A stretch of 46,330 nt of DNA from Bacteroidota bacterium (GCA_023251455.1 JAHEYT010000058.1:1-46330); one strand, 5' to 3'. Counted from the stretch's first letter, positions 1-8,806 are shown. The notes: generated by a model not told the origin, from the letters alone. Made by a program: numbers and translations.

Positions 1-1778
1 ATGTCGAGTCCGACTTTTATGGCATGAAACAGGAAAACCGAATGGATGGCTTCGCGCACCTGATCGTTTCCGCGGAATGAAAACGACACATTACTGATTC
101 CGCCGATGGTTTTGGCGTGTTTCAGATTTTTCTTGATCCAACTTACGGCATTGATAAAGTCAACGGCGTAATTCAAATGTTCCTCCATTCCGGTGCCGAT
201 GATCAGAATATTAGAATCGAAAATGATATCCTGAGGCGGAAAATTGATTTCGTTGACCAGAATATTATAGGCGCGCTGGCAGATTTCAATGCGTCGTTCG
301 AACGAATCGGCCTGACCGATTTCATCGAAAGCCATCACAACAACAGCCGCACCATACCGTTTCAGCAATTGCGCTTGTTGGCGGAAGACTGCTTCGCCCT
401 CCTTCATGCTGATTGAATTCACAATCGCTTTGCCATGCACACATTTCAGCCCGGCTTCAATCACTTCCCATTTCGACGAGTCGATCATCATCGGAACACG
501 CGCAATATCGGGCTCGGCCATCAGCAAATTCAGGAACGTGACCATTTCTTTTTTTGCATCGAGCATGGCATCGTCCATATTAATATCGATGACCTGTGCC
601 CCTTCGTCCACCTGCTGGCGGGCAATGGCAATTGCTTCTTCGTATTTTCCTTCGCGGATCAACCGGGCGAATTTGCGCGAACCAGACACGTTGCATCGCT
701 CACCAATATTCATAAACACTGACTCTGGGGTCAGGATTACCGGTTCCAGTCCACTCAACTTCGTAAGTTTATCTTTTTTATGTCTGTGATGAGGTTCAGA
801 TTTAGCCGCAATTTTGGCCAGTTCACGAATGTGATCCGGAGTTGTACCACAACAGCCACCAATGATGTTCACAAATTTATTGTCGAGAAAATCGCCAACC
901 TGATGCGCCATTTCAGCAGGTGTTTCGTCGTATTCGCCAAACTGGTTGGGCAACCCGGCGTTCGGATATGCGCTTATAAAATAGGACGACTTTTTTGACA
1001 ATTCTTCCAGATACTGACGCATATCTTTGGCACCAAGCGAGCAGTTCAGCCCGATAGAAAGCAGGTCGATGTGCGAAACCGAAGTCAGGAAAGCCTCCAC
1101 GGTTTGTCCGGATAACGTTCGTCCGCTGGCATCGGTAATTGTTCCTGAAACCATGACCGGAAGCCGCATTCCGCGTTCTTCCAGCTCGTCTTCAATGGCA
1201 AACAGGGCAGCTTTGGCATTCAGTGTATCGAAAATAGTTTCAACCAACAGCAAGTCCACACCTCCATCGAGCAAGCCTTTCAATTGTTCGCGGTACGATG
1301 CCTTTACTTCATCAAAAGTTACTGACCGGAAACCCGGATCATTTACATCAGGCGAAAGCGACAGGGTTTTATTCATCGGGCCGATTGCTCCGGCCACATA
1401 GCGCGGTTTATCCGGATTTTTTGCTGTGAACTCTGCGGCTACTTCAATCGCCAGTTTTGCCGCTTGCAGGTTGAGCTGATACACCCACTCTTCCAAATGG
1501 TAATCGGCCTGCGAAATACTAGTCGAATTGAAGGTATTGGTTTCGATGATGTCGGCGCCTGCTTCCAGAAATTGCGCATGAATCTCGCGGATGACTTCAG
1601 GTTTAGTGATCGACAGCAAGTCGTTATTGCCTTTCAGATCGTGTGGAAAATCAGTAAAAATCGTGCCCCGGAAATCTTCTTCCGATAGTCGGTGTTTCTG
1701 AATCATGGTTCCCATGGCGCCATCGAGCACCAACACCCGCGATTCGAGTTCGTGTTGTATGTTTTTTTTCGTTGTCAT
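1..1778 (-). CDS. metH: Cobalamin-dependent methionine synthase, N-terminal half (3' end beyond window)
   Basis: Transfers the methyl group of 5-methyltetrahydrofolate to homocysteine by way of cobalamin, making methionine in the cytoplasm. The 592 visible codons hold the whole homocysteine-binding barrel: LDGAMGTM near the start, then the zinc cysteines in GLNCSLG and in GGCCGTTP. The pterin-binding barrel follows, with [11 protein letters not shown] and [10 protein letters not shown]. The cobalamin-binding and reactivation domains would lie left of base 1. The start is the ATG at 1778, opening with [10 protein letters not shown]. It is the last visible gene of a minus-strand operon behind a SAM-I riboswitch and three genes for making homocysteine, so substrate supply and methylation appear to be co-regulated. 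The family assignment is firm. Whether the protein carries all four standard modules cannot be seen here. Confidence 0.96.
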   Translation of the reverse strand, partial: MTTKKNIQHELESRVLVLDGAMGTMIQKHRLSEEDFRGTIFTDFPHDLKGNNDLLSITKPEVIREIHAQFLEAGADIIETNTFNSTSISQADYHLEEWVYQLNLQAAKLAIEVAAEFTAKNPDKPRYVAGAIGPMNKTLSLSPDVNDPGFRSVTFDEVKASYREQLKGLLDGGVDLLLVETIFDTLNAKAALFAIEDELEERGMRLPVMVSGTITDASGRTLSGQTVEAFLTSVSHIDLLSIGLNCSLGAKDMRQYLEELSKKSSYFISAYPNAGLPNQFGEYDETPAEMAHQVGDFLDNKFVNIIGGCCGTTPDHIRELAKIAAKSEPHHRHKKDKLTKLSGLEPVILTPESVFMNIGERCNVSGSRKFARLIREGKYEEAIAIARQQVDEGAQVIDINMDDAMLDAKKEMVTFLNLLMAEPDIARVPMMIDSSKWEVIEAGLKCVHGKAIVNSISMKEGEAVFRQQAQLLKRYGAAVVVMAFDEIGQADSFERRIEICQRAYNILVNEINFPPQDIIFDSNILIIGTGMEEHLNYAVDFINAVSWIKKNLKHAKTIGGISNVSFSFRGNDQVREAIHSVFLFHAIKVGLD

Positions 1779-1797
1779 CCTGTTCAATTAAATGGCT

Positions 1798-1830
1798 ACT
1801 GACGGGGTGACTTCGAGTCACCCCGTCAGT
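1798..1830. repeat. Perfect 15-bp inverted repeat between UPF0280 gene and metH
   Basis: Arms ACTGACGGGGTGACT (1798-1812) and AGTCACCCCGTCAGT (1816-1830) are exact reverse complements around a 3-nt loop. The repeat fills most of the 60-nt gap between the UPF0280 stop and the metH start. Neither strand shows a T-run directly after the stem, so it is not a typical intrinsic terminator. It could be an mRNA-processing or stabilising hairpin, a partial attenuator, or a REP-like element. Confidence 0.8.
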
Positions 1831-1838
1831 AAAAACTG

Positions 1839-2585
1839 TTACTTTATCAATTTCATTTCAAACTGCCCGCGAATTCCAATTTTGTCTCGACAAATAATTA
1901 CTGCCGAAAGTATCTCCGGAAACCGTTCCATTTGTTGGGTCACCTGCTGCACATCGTCGGGAACCTGCACCAGATTGCCAAACGTGGTTGCCAGCGCATC
2001 GGCCAAAGCCGCATTCCGGCAAATAATCATAGTAGCATCGGTTTTTCCTAAACTCACCGATGGGCCAACTGTTCCGGCCGAAGTACAAACTCCCAGTGGC
2101 GAATATTCTGCTTGGATTTCAACTCCGATTTTCCCTGATAAAGGAGAACTTCCGGCATAAACCGACATCAGCAAATTTCGTTCAATTTTTAGAAATATAT
2201 CGCCTCCATTTTCAACTACCAACTCCTGAATGTCAAATTGTTGCATTAATTGTAGCCCAACTGCTTCCGAAAAAGCGCCGGCCACTGAAGCCATCGGCCC
2301 TACTCCTGCTCGATTGGCCGCTTCGGCCATCCATTTAACAATCTCGGGCGCATTCGGTTCTACCCGGTGCGGTTCGAACGTAACTCCAAAAACCGGATCT
2401 ATCAACAAATAAGCCTCCATTTCCGATCGCAATTGCAACACTTTTGAGTGTGCAACCTCTTTCATTTCTTCGCGAAACGAAAATGGGTCAACACCAATCC
2501 ACAAGTCGGTTTCCTTGTAATTTATCCCGAACGACCGAAATCGTTCTTGCGAAAACTGGTTGCGATATGTGCGTTCTTCTATCAT
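1839..2585 (-). CDS. UPF0280 (COG2122) ApbE-like protein of homocysteine biosynthesis
   Basis: A 248-residue protein of the UPF0280/COG2122 family, distantly related to ApbE flavin transferases. Family-like stretches are the N-terminal ERTYRNQF, the central NRAGVGPMASVAGAFSEAVG and ENGGDIFL, and GVCTSAGTVGPSVSLGKTDA. In Methanosarcina (locus MA1715) this family was genetically tied, with a DUF39 protein and a NIL-ferredoxin, to making homocysteine from aspartate semialdehyde. Here it lies directly downstream of both partners (41-nt gap) and upstream of metH, which supports the same role. Its chemistry is unsettled; it may donate sulfur or carry a flavin. The start is the ATG at 2585. Cytoplasmic, with no signal peptide. 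The family call is strong and the role is taken from context. Confidence 0.88.
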   Translation of the reverse strand: MIEERTYRNQFSQERFRSFGINYKETDLWIGVDPFSFREEMKEVAHSKVLQLRSEMEAYLLIDPVFGVTFEPHRVEPNAPEIVKWMAEAANRAGVGPMASVAGAFSEAVGLQLMQQFDIQELVVENGGDIFLKIERNLLMSVYAGSSPLSGKIGVEIQAEYSPLGVCTSAGTVGPSVSLGKTDATMIICRNAALADALATTFGNLVQVPDDVQQVTQQMERFPEILSAVIICRDKIGIRGQFEMKLIK

Positions 2586-2626
2586 TTTTTGAAAATCAAT
2601 CCCTCAGTCCTTCAATCCTTCAGTAT

Positions 2627-3046
2627 TTACTCCCTAAAATCAATCTTGAACAAATTCAGAGGGCATGCCGGAACGCAAAGTTCGCAAACAATGCATTTTT
2701 CCGGATCGAACTGAAGCTCCCATTTTTCAGGATCCAGTTGCAAAGCTCCGGCAAAACACACCGCGGTGCAATTCCCGCAACTGATGCATCGTTCCTGATT
2801 CCAGGTAATTTTTTTGTTCAGCGGTTCACAACTTACCTGATTTTCCTGCAGATAAGCAATTCCGTTTTTCAGGTTGGTGGTGGTTCCTTCCAGTTCAAGC
2901 ACCAAACTTCCGGTTTTTCCCGGCCAAACTTCGGCCCGAAGAATATTAATCCGAATGTCAAAGTCTTTTACCAAATGATAACTGAACGGCTGATCACCGC
3001 TTTGTGGCGGAAACTTAAGGACATATCTTTTTTTCTGCATTTTCAT
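2627..3046 (-). CDS. NIL domain-2x[4Fe-4S] ferredoxin of homocysteine biosynthesis
   Basis: A 139-residue protein with an N-terminal NIL-like domain (about residues 5-75) fused to a bacterial-type ferredoxin (about 82-135). Two complete CxxCxxCxxxC motifs are visible: Cys87, 90, 93, 97 and Cys118, 121, 124, 128, the second followed by Pro. Each should bind one [4Fe-4S] cluster. Cys73 is an extra cysteine between the domains. The arrangement matches Methanosarcina MA1822, the presumed electron donor for reductive sulfur insertion by the DUF39 enzyme. Its ATG overlaps the stop of the DUF39 gene by one base (TAATG), with a GGAGG about 10 nt upstream, so the two are probably translationally coupled. 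Other NIL-ferredoxins exist, but this position makes a homocysteine role likely. Confidence 0.93.
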   Translation of the reverse strand: MKMQKKRYVLKFPPQSGDQPFSYHLVKDFDIRINILRAEVWPGKTGSLVLELEGTTTNLKNGIAYLQENQVSCEPLNKKITWNQERCISCGNCTAVCFAGALQLDPEKWELQFDPEKCIVCELCVPACPLNLFKIDFRE

Positions 3047-4209
3047 TATTCGTTTCCTCCCTTAATTTCTTTTAGCGATTTCAATGAGGTATTTGTTGGA
3101 AACATTTGAACCGGTTTGCTGATTTCAAATTCGCCAGCCAAAATGGATTGCTTCAGGATATCGGCAATTTTGCGTGCCTTGCTCAGGCTCGCTACCGGGG
3201 CCGTCCGTATCTTTTTCCCTTGAACTTCAATTTCTCCTGAACGCAATTCGGCGTAGGTCACACGTCCCAAAGCCGGAGTTCCTTCCACACCGTAATCGAG
3301 TACGGTTGTTTGAATCTGCTCGTTCCGAATCGAAACGCATTTGGCAATATCGGCATTCAACACAGGAATTGGGATTCCAATGCCGACAAACAAACTCACA
3401 CCATACTTTTCGTAATAAGCCGCCTGCAAAAACTCCGACGACATTTCTTTCAGGTTACCCATTACCGCCAGTGTTGCCGAGTTGCTCATCGGAACGCCAT
3501 GTTCATTTTTCGGTTTCGAGGTGTTGAACTGCGTTCCCGGCCAAACCACAAAACCCTGCGTTCCGCCCAGAAAAATGCGAGTGCCGATGCCGATCGTTTT
3601 CATTTCCGGGTCATTCAGCAACGGGCTCAGTTCGCCGGAAGTGGAATACGTGGCATTTCTCATATTTGGGAGCAAATTCCCCATATAGGTGTATTTCATT
3701 TGCGAGGTCGAGTTCACCGCCACATTGTAATTCTGGTAAGCATTGCGCGGGTTGAACAGGATCATTTCGTTCACCGTTTCGCGGTTGATGATGGTTTTAA
3801 TGTGCTTCCGGGGATAACAGTCGGTACCTTTTCCCCAGGCCTCCAGTTCAATGTCTTTGCCATCAACCAAATCCTGAATCACATGCGCACCGCCATATTT
3901 GGGATTATCCGGATCGCAGGCAGTAGCCCCGATGTAGGTGTCCACCGCAGCTAAACCTTCGTAGGCAGGCACTCCGTTCAATCGTATTTTTTCCATCCGG
4001 ATGGGCGGATTGGCGTGTCCAAAATTGACAATCGCGCCGGAGGAACACATGGCTCCAAAAGTTGCAGTAGTCACCACATCCACTTTTTCGGCAATCTCTT
4101 CCGGAGAAGCAGTGAGCGCCATTTGCGAAACTTCCTCAGCGGTAAGCACAACCGCTTCGCCACGTCGGATTTTCTCGTTAATTTCTTCGTATGTTTTTTG
4201 AATGCTCAT
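3046..4209 (-). CDS. DUF39/HcyBio homocysteine biosynthesis protein
   Basis: A 387-residue member of the DUF39 (HcyBio, COG1900) family, thought to convert aspartate semialdehyde plus reduced sulfur to homocysteine in anaerobes, replacing the acyl-homoserine sulfhydrylase route. Features seen are TATFGAMCSSGAI with Cys55, ATACDPDNPKYGGAHV with Cys98, and KGTDCYPRKHI with Cys131. Cysteines near 55 and 131 are plausible persulfide sites, since the methanogen protein has conserved cysteines in the same places. Methanogen MA1821 carries C-terminal CBS domains; this protein ends without them. It is the first gene after the SAM-I riboswitch, starting at the ATG at 4209, and overlaps the NIL-ferredoxin by one base. 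Cytoplasmic. The family is confident; the reaction is inferred from the archaeal system. Confidence 0.92.
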   Translation of the reverse strand: MSIQKTYEEINEKIRRGEAVVLTAEEVSQMALTASPEEIAEKVDVVTTATFGAMCSSGAIVNFGHANPPIRMEKIRLNGVPAYEGLAAVDTYIGATACDPDNPKYGGAHVIQDLVDGKDIELEAWGKGTDCYPRKHIKTIINRETVNEMILFNPRNAYQNYNVAVNSTSQMKYTYMGNLLPNMRNATYSTSGELSPLLNDPEMKTIGIGTRIFLGGTQGFVVWPGTQFNTSKPKNEHGVPMSNSATLAVMGNLKEMSSEFLQAAYYEKYGVSLFVGIGIPIPVLNADIAKCVSIRNEQIQTTVLDYGVEGTPALGRVTYAELRSGEIEVQGKKIRTAPVASLSKARKIADILKQSILAGEFEISKPVQMFPTNTSLKSLKEIKGGNE

Positions 4210-4290
4210 AGTTTTAATATGTATTAATCACCTTTTCAACAGATCAGGCAATTTTGAATTTTTAAAATGGAAAGTTGAACCGGACGCACT

Positions 4291-4356
4291 TCAGCGCATG
4301 CACATATTCGAAAAGTACATGAAACTCAGGAAGTAAAGATTTGAGCGTTTCTTCAT
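4291..4356 (-). CDS. Possible 21-codon Met-rich leader ORF
   Basis: A short ORF that begins 13 nt after the SAM-I aptamer and ends 81 nt before the DUF39 start. It opens MKKR and closes NMCMR. Four of its 21 residues are methionine and one is cysteine, which is odd by chance in a methionine-operon leader. No Shine-Dalgarno is evident, but these are rare in Bacteroidota. Chance is a real alternative, because start and stop codons are common in AT-rich leaders. Confidence 0.25.
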   Translation of the reverse strand: MKKRSNLYFLSFMYFSNMCMR

Positions 4357-4368
4357 TTTCTTGTTTAA

Positions 4369-4465
4369 ATTATAATTCCGTTTCCGGCCGGGTATTGGCA
4401 CCTTTTCTGTTTCAGCTGGTTGCCAGAGTTTCGCTGAGCCCGATCTCTCCGCTCTTCTTTATAAT
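4369..4465 (-). promoter_or_regulatory. SAM-I (S-box) riboswitch
   Basis: Read on the minus strand, the segment has the S-box core in order: AAGAGCGGAGAGA, GCGAAACTCTGGCAACC, then AAGGTGCCAATACC. It is closed by a P1 stem of ATTATAA (4465-4459) with TTATAAT (4375-4369). It should bind S-adenosylmethionine and turn down the DUF39, NIL-ferredoxin, UPF0280 and metH operon when SAM is plentiful. About 160 nt separate it from the first start codon. I see no clear terminator with a T-run there, so control may act on translation or through a structure I cannot resolve. It points away from cysS. Confidence 0.95.
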
Positions 4466-4504
4466 CAAACAATCAGGTTGTGCGAGGATTATTTGATAAT
4501 GAGA

Positions 4505-4536
4505 CAAAAATAAGTTCAAAAAACCGATTTGACAAA
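4505..4536 (-). promoter_or_regulatory. Bacteroidota-type promoter of the methionine operon
   Basis: On the minus strand TTTG (4536-4533) is followed after 20 nt by TATTTTTG (4512-4505), an exact match to the Bacteroidota -7 box TAnnTTTG. The predicted transcript start, a few bases downstream, lies about 30 nt before the SAM-I aptamer. Confidence 0.75.
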
Positions 4537-4644
4537 CAAAACCTCATTTTGAGTGGGGCGTTTTAGCAAAAGTTGATGTTTTAATTACGAATAGCAATCT
4601 ATCTTTACTTATTATTACATATAAATGAAGGTCATCCGGCATAG

Positions 4645-4675
4645 TCTGTCCTTTCATCAATAATTTTTACATTTG
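4645..4675 (+). promoter_or_regulatory. Likely promoter of cysS
   Basis: TCTG (4645-4648), 19 nt, then TACATTTG (4668-4675). The -7 box matches TAnnTTTG exactly and the -33 box has one mismatch. It is 24 nt before the cysS ATG, so the leader is short. Confidence 0.6.
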
Positions 4676-4698
4676 CAGCATCAAAAAAATCAAAAGTC

Positions 4699-6174
4699 AT
4701 GATTCAGGAAATACAAATTTACAACACACTTACCCGCAAGAAAGAAGTTTTTGAACCGCTGGTTCCCGGCAAGGTTGGGTTGTACGTTTGCGGACCAACC
4801 GTTTATGGGCCGCCTCATCTGGGCCATGCCCGCTCGGCCATTAGTTTCGATTTGCTGTTTCGTTTCCTGAAACAAATTGACTACAAAGTGCGCTACGTGC
4901 GCAACATTACCGATGTAGGCCATTTAGTTGCCGATGCCGATGAAGGCGAAGATAAAATTGCCCAACAGGCGAAGCTCGACGAGCTGGAACCTATGGAAGT
5001 GGTGCAAAAATATACGCTGATGTACCACGAGGCAATGGCCATGCTCAATCTCGAATCGCCGAGCATTGAGCCTCGCGCTTCAGGCCATATCATTGAACAG
5101 ATTGAAGAAGTCAAAAAAATATTGAGCTCCGGATATGCATACGAAAGCAATGGATCGGTGTATTTCGATGTGGAGAAATTTGCTTCGGAAAATGACTACG
5201 GAAAACTTTCGGGCCGAAAAATTGAAGACCTGATCAGCAATACCCGCACCCTCGACGGGCAGGACGAAAAACGATCCGGACTGGATTTTGCCATCTGGAA
5301 AAAAGCGCAGCCCGAACACATCATGCGCTGGCCTTCGCCCTGGAGCGACGGTTTCCCAGGCTGGCACATGGAGTGTACAGCTATGAGCTGCAAATATCTG
5401 GGTGAAACATTCGATATTCACGGCGGAGGAATGGACTTGACCTTTCCGCACCACGAAGCCGAAATGGCGCAGGCACAGGCAGCCCACGGAAAACCTGCAG
5501 TGCGTTACTGGATGCACAACAACATGATTACCCTGAATGGACAGAAAATGGGCAAATCGCTCGGAAATGCCATTTCGCTGGAGCAGTTTTTCAACGGCAA
5601 TCATCCACTGCTCGAAAAAGCTTACAGCCCAATGACCATACGCTTTTTCATGTTGCAGGCGCATTACCGCAGCACGCTCGATTTCTCGAACGAAGCGCTT
5701 CAGGCTTCAGAAAAAGGACTGGAACGTCTAATGAAAGCCGTTGCCAGAATCGAATCGTTACCAATTTCTGAAACCTCAACAGTAAATATTACTGAATTAT
5801 CGGCCAATTGCTATGCCGCCATGTCCGACGACCTAAACAGCCCAATCGCCATTGCTTACCTGTTCGAAGGCGTGAAAATTATCAATTCGGTTGCCGATGG
5901 AAAATCGTCAGTTACGAATGAAGACAGAGAAGCATTAAAGTCGCTTTTCAACGCTTTTGTGTTCGACATTTTTGGCTTGAAAGCCGATACTCAGGCCGAA
6001 ACCGGAAGCAGCGAAGTGCTGAACGAAGTGGTTGCCTTGCTGATGAAAGTACGCGCTGAAGCCAAAGCCAACAAAGACTGGGCTACTTCAGATAAAATCC
6101 GAAACGAGCTTGCAGCCATTGGCTTCGACATAAAAGATGGCAAAGACGGTGTGAGCTGGGAACTGAAAAAGTAA
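4699..6174 (+). CDS. cysS: Cysteinyl-tRNA synthetase
   Basis: Attaches cysteine to tRNA-Cys in the cytoplasm. The 491 residues are a normal length. The class I signatures are present: HLGH at residues 40-43 (the HIGH motif) and KMGKS at 283-287 (the KMSKS motif). Zinc ligands that select cysteine are visible as Cys31 in CGPTVYG, the cysteine of WHMECTAMS, and the histidines of the [15 protein letters not shown] stretch. The C-terminal DALR-like and anticodon-binding region is intact, ending in WELKK. It stands alone, transcribed away from the methionine operon and converging on the GH92 gene 20 nt downstream. No oddities seen. Confidence 0.98.
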   Translation: MIQEIQIYNTLTRKKEVFEPLVPGKVGLYVCGPTVYGPPHLGHARSAISFDLLFRFLKQIDYKVRYVRNITDVGHLVADADEGEDKIAQQAKLDELEPMEVVQKYTLMYHEAMAMLNLESPSIEPRASGHIIEQIEEVKKILSSGYAYESNGSVYFDVEKFASENDYGKLSGRKIEDLISNTRTLDGQDEKRSGLDFAIWKKAQPEHIMRWPSPWSDGFPGWHMECTAMSCKYLGETFDIHGGGMDLTFPHHEAEMAQAQAAHGKPAVRYWMHNNMITLNGQKMGKSLGNAISLEQFFNGNHPLLEKAYSPMTIRFFMLQAHYRSTLDFSNEALQASEKGLERLMKAVARIESLPISETSTVNITELSANCYAAMSDDLNSPIAIAYLFEGVKIINSVADGKSSVTNEDREALKSLFNAFVFDIFGLKADTQAETGSSEVLNEVVALLMKVRAEAKANKDWATSDKIRNELAAIGFDIKDGKDGVSWELKK

Positions 6175-6194
6175 TTAGTCCTGTATTTCGATTG

Positions 6195-8528
6195 CTACTT
6201 CAAATTCTTTTGAATAAACAGATTTTTGTTGGGTTTATCTTTCATGATGAACTGGAGCAGGCCGCCCTCCATAATTTCCGCGTGTTTTAAAATAGCTCTT
6301 GTAAGTGGTTTGCCGTTCAGGAGAACCTTATCGATATACACATTTTTGTCGCCCTGATTTTTAACTTCAATCTGAAATACTTTGGAGTTTTCGAGCTGCA
6401 ATCTGGCCGATTTCACTGATGGACTTCCAATAGAATATTCATCCGATCCGGGAGCAACAGGGTAAAATCCCAATGAACTGAAAATATACCAGGCGCTCAT
6501 CTGTCCGCAGTCGTCGTTTCCGCCCAGCCCGTCAGTGGTTGGGTGATACATACGTTTCAGGATCATCCGGATATTTTCCTGTGTTTTCCAGGGCTGATCG
6601 GTGTAGTTGAAAAGGTAGGCCACATGGTGCGAAGGTTCGTTGCCATGCACATAATTTCCGATGATGCCGTCGCGGGTAATATCTTCGGTTTCAGCAAAAT
6701 ATTTATCCGGAAGTTCGAAGGTGAATAACGAATCGAGGTGAGTTACAAATCGCTTTTTGCCACCCATCATACTGATCATGGTTTCAGGATTGTGCGGAAC
6801 ATACAAGCTGTAGTTCCACGAATTACCTTCGATAAATCCCTGATTGTGTGTACTTAAAACGTCAAATTCCTTTTTGAAGCTGCCGTCATTGAGCCGTGGG
6901 CGCATATAACCGATCGATGCATCGTACACATTTTTGTAGTTCTCCGACCGTTTGATGAACTCGGCGTATATGTCCATGTGGTTCAGCTTTTTGGCCATTT
7001 GAGCTATACACCAGTCGTCGTAGGCATATTCCAGTGTCTTCGAAACCGAACTGCTGTTTTTATCTTCGGGCACATATCCTTTTTCGATGTAATACGGAAT
7101 GCCATCGTAAAACCTGTTTTTGGCGGTTTCAACGCAAGCTTTCAAGGCCAGTTCGGTATCAAAATCGGCATTTCCTTTTATTACGGCGTCGGCAATTACC
7201 GAAACGCTATGGTAGCCCGTCATGCACCAGTTTTCGTTGGCGTAATGCGACCAAACCGGCAACATGTGCATGGCGCTTTGCGAATAATGTGCCAGCATCG
7301 AATTCACCATATCGCGGTTTCGTTTCGGCTGAATAATGTTGAACCACGGATGCAAAGCCCGGAACGTGTCCCACAGCGAGAAGGTGGTGTGATTTTCAAA
7401 GTTTTTGGCCTGATGAATATTCTGATCCAATCCGCGGTATTTCCCGTCCACATCCATGTACAAAGTCGGGCTTAAAAACGAATGGTACATGGCGGTATAG
7501 AAGTTGATTTTTTCGTCGGCGTTGGTTGTTTCGACTACCACTTTGTTCAAAGCCTCGTTCCACTGATTCTGACCGTCCTGTTTCACTTTGTCGAAGTTCC
7601 AGTGCGGAATTTCAGTCTGCATATTCAGCAGCGCACCTTCGGTACTCACCGGCGACAGCGCGACTTTCAGCTCAATTTGTTCCTGGGCCTGAGTGTCGAA
7701 ATCAAAATACAGGCGGAGTTGAGTTCCGGCAACTTCAGGAAAATTCCGGGTTTGATCGAACTTGCGCCAGAAACCACGGTAAACTTCTTTCTTTCCTGAA
7801 TTCTGGCATCCGTAACTTTTAAACGGTTTCGAAAATGCAATTGCAAAATAAACCGTCCGGGTCCGGGCCCAGCCATTGGTTTGGCGGTATCCGGTAATCA
7901 GCGAATCGTTTTCAACCCTCACAAAAGTCCATACATTTTTATTTTCGTAGTTGTAGATTCCAGCCATCAGATCCACAATAAGGTGCGCCTGATCCGATTT
8001 TGGGAAGGTATAACGGTGCATCCCGACCCGCGCACTGGTAGTCAATTCGGCGAGTATTTGGTGATCTTCCAGTTTAACCTTGTAATAATTTGGTTCGGCA
8101 ACTTCGGTAGCATGGTTAAACGCCGACCGGTAACCGCTTTCAGGATTGGATGCCTTGCCCGGATTTAACTGCAGCTTGCCTGTAGTCGGCATAATCAGGA
8201 TGTCGCCTAAATCAGAATGCCCGGTTCCGCTGAAATGCGTGTGGCTGAAACCAACAATGGTTTTATCGGCATATTGATATCCGGCGCAGTATTTATAGGC
8301 ATCCGGATTGTATTTTCCATCCAATTCATACTGAATGGTATCCGATTCGGGACTTAATTGCACCATTCCGAAGGGCACCGTGGCACCGGGATAAGTATGT
8401 CCCATTTTTTCGGTTCCGATCATGGGATTTACATATTGAATGAGATTGGGTTTCTCGGTGTTTTGCGAAAACAACAGTTGTGAGAAACAGACTAACAAGG
8501 AAATTCCGGAAAGCTTAAGTTTATTCAT
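6195..8528 (-). CDS. Secreted GH92 alpha-mannosidase
   Basis: A 777-residue family 92 glycoside hydrolase, predicted to remove alpha-linked mannose from glycans by calcium-dependent inverting hydrolysis. An N-terminal signal peptide (KLSGISLLVCFSQLLFSQ) indicates export to the periplasm or surface. Family stretches include QYVNPMIGTEKMGHTYPGA, SHTHFSGTGHSDLGD, FSLWDTFRALHPW, and near the C-terminus GGNDDCGQMSAWYIFSSLG. The length fits the family. No SusC/SusD pair, sulfatase or sensor gene is adjacent, so it is not part of a visible polysaccharide-utilisation locus. It converges with cysS. The exact linkage preference (alpha-1,2, -1,3 or other) cannot be read from the sequence. Confidence 0.95.
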   Translation of the reverse strand: MNKLKLSGISLLVCFSQLLFSQNTEKPNLIQYVNPMIGTEKMGHTYPGATVPFGMVQLSPESDTIQYELDGKYNPDAYKYCAGYQYADKTIVGFSHTHFSGTGHSDLGDILIMPTTGKLQLNPGKASNPESGYRSAFNHATEVAEPNYYKVKLEDHQILAELTTSARVGMHRYTFPKSDQAHLIVDLMAGIYNYENKNVWTFVRVENDSLITGYRQTNGWARTRTVYFAIAFSKPFKSYGCQNSGKKEVYRGFWRKFDQTRNFPEVAGTQLRLYFDFDTQAQEQIELKVALSPVSTEGALLNMQTEIPHWNFDKVKQDGQNQWNEALNKVVVETTNADEKINFYTAMYHSFLSPTLYMDVDGKYRGLDQNIHQAKNFENHTTFSLWDTFRALHPWFNIIQPKRNRDMVNSMLAHYSQSAMHMLPVWSHYANENWCMTGYHSVSVIADAVIKGNADFDTELALKACVETAKNRFYDGIPYYIEKGYVPEDKNSSSVSKTLEYAYDDWCIAQMAKKLNHMDIYAEFIKRSENYKNVYDASIGYMRPRLNDGSFKKEFDVLSTHNQGFIEGNSWNYSLYVPHNPETMISMMGGKKRFVTHLDSLFTFELPDKYFAETEDITRDGIIGNYVHGNEPSHHVAYLFNYTDQPWKTQENIRMILKRMYHPTTDGLGGNDDCGQMSAWYIFSSLGFYPVAPGSDEYSIGSPSVKSARLQLENSKVFQIEVKNQGDKNVYIDKVLLNGKPLTRAILKHAEIMEGGLLQFIMKDKPNKNLFIQKNLK

Positions 8529-8707
8529 GTTATTCAGAATGGTGTGGTTTGGGCTAATTTATTTGTTATGATTCCTATTTCAGGAGCGGCGCAATAATAG
8601 CTAAATAATCGATTTGATAAACTGATATGTTCCCATTTCTGCTTCTTATTTACAACCAAGGCCGGAAAGTGCCAAATTCCTCTTTCCTGTTCAATAACAA
8701 TACTATT

Positions 8708-8723
8708 TGTAACATTAGTTACA
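8708..8723. promoter_or_regulatory. Palindromic operator-like site upstream of nrfH
   Basis: TGTAACATTAGTTACA is a perfect 6-bp inverted repeat with a 4-bp spacer, the symmetry expected for a Crp/Fnr-family dimer such as an HcpR- or Fnr-like nitrosative or anaerobic regulator. A weak -7 box (TAATTTTA, 8745-8752) would place the site's centre about 44 nt before the transcript start, a usual activator position. The identity of the regulator is inferred. Confidence 0.55.
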
Positions 8724-8765
8724 TTTTATTCCAACGAATAACCGTAATTTTATGTTGTAGATTGA

Positions 8766-8787
8766 AAATCAGCTAAAAAGCTGATTT
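8766..8787 (+). promoter_or_regulatory. 9-bp hairpin in the nrfH leader
   Basis: Arms AAATCAGCT (8766-8774) and AGCTGATTT (8779-8787) are perfectly complementary around an AAAA loop. The hairpin lies 19 nt before the nrfH ATG. Placed near the predicted 5' end of the mRNA, it could stabilise the message or affect ribosome access. No T-run follows, so it is not a terminator. Confidence 0.55.
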
Positions 8788-8806
8788 CTGCCATAACCTT
8801 ACTGCC

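Noticed and set aside
1798..1830. Reading the 15-bp hairpin as an intrinsic terminator
   Set aside because: No T-run follows on either strand, and metH would be cut off from its operon.
3310..3954. A 214-codon open frame on the plus strand
   Set aside because: Antisense to the DUF39 gene, which is supported by family motifs and operon overlap.
4369..4465. SAM riboswitch acting on cysS
   Set aside because: The aptamer consensus is on the minus strand, facing the DUF39 operon, not cysS.
5080..5664. A 194-codon open frame on the minus strand
   Set aside because: Antisense to cysS; no domain.
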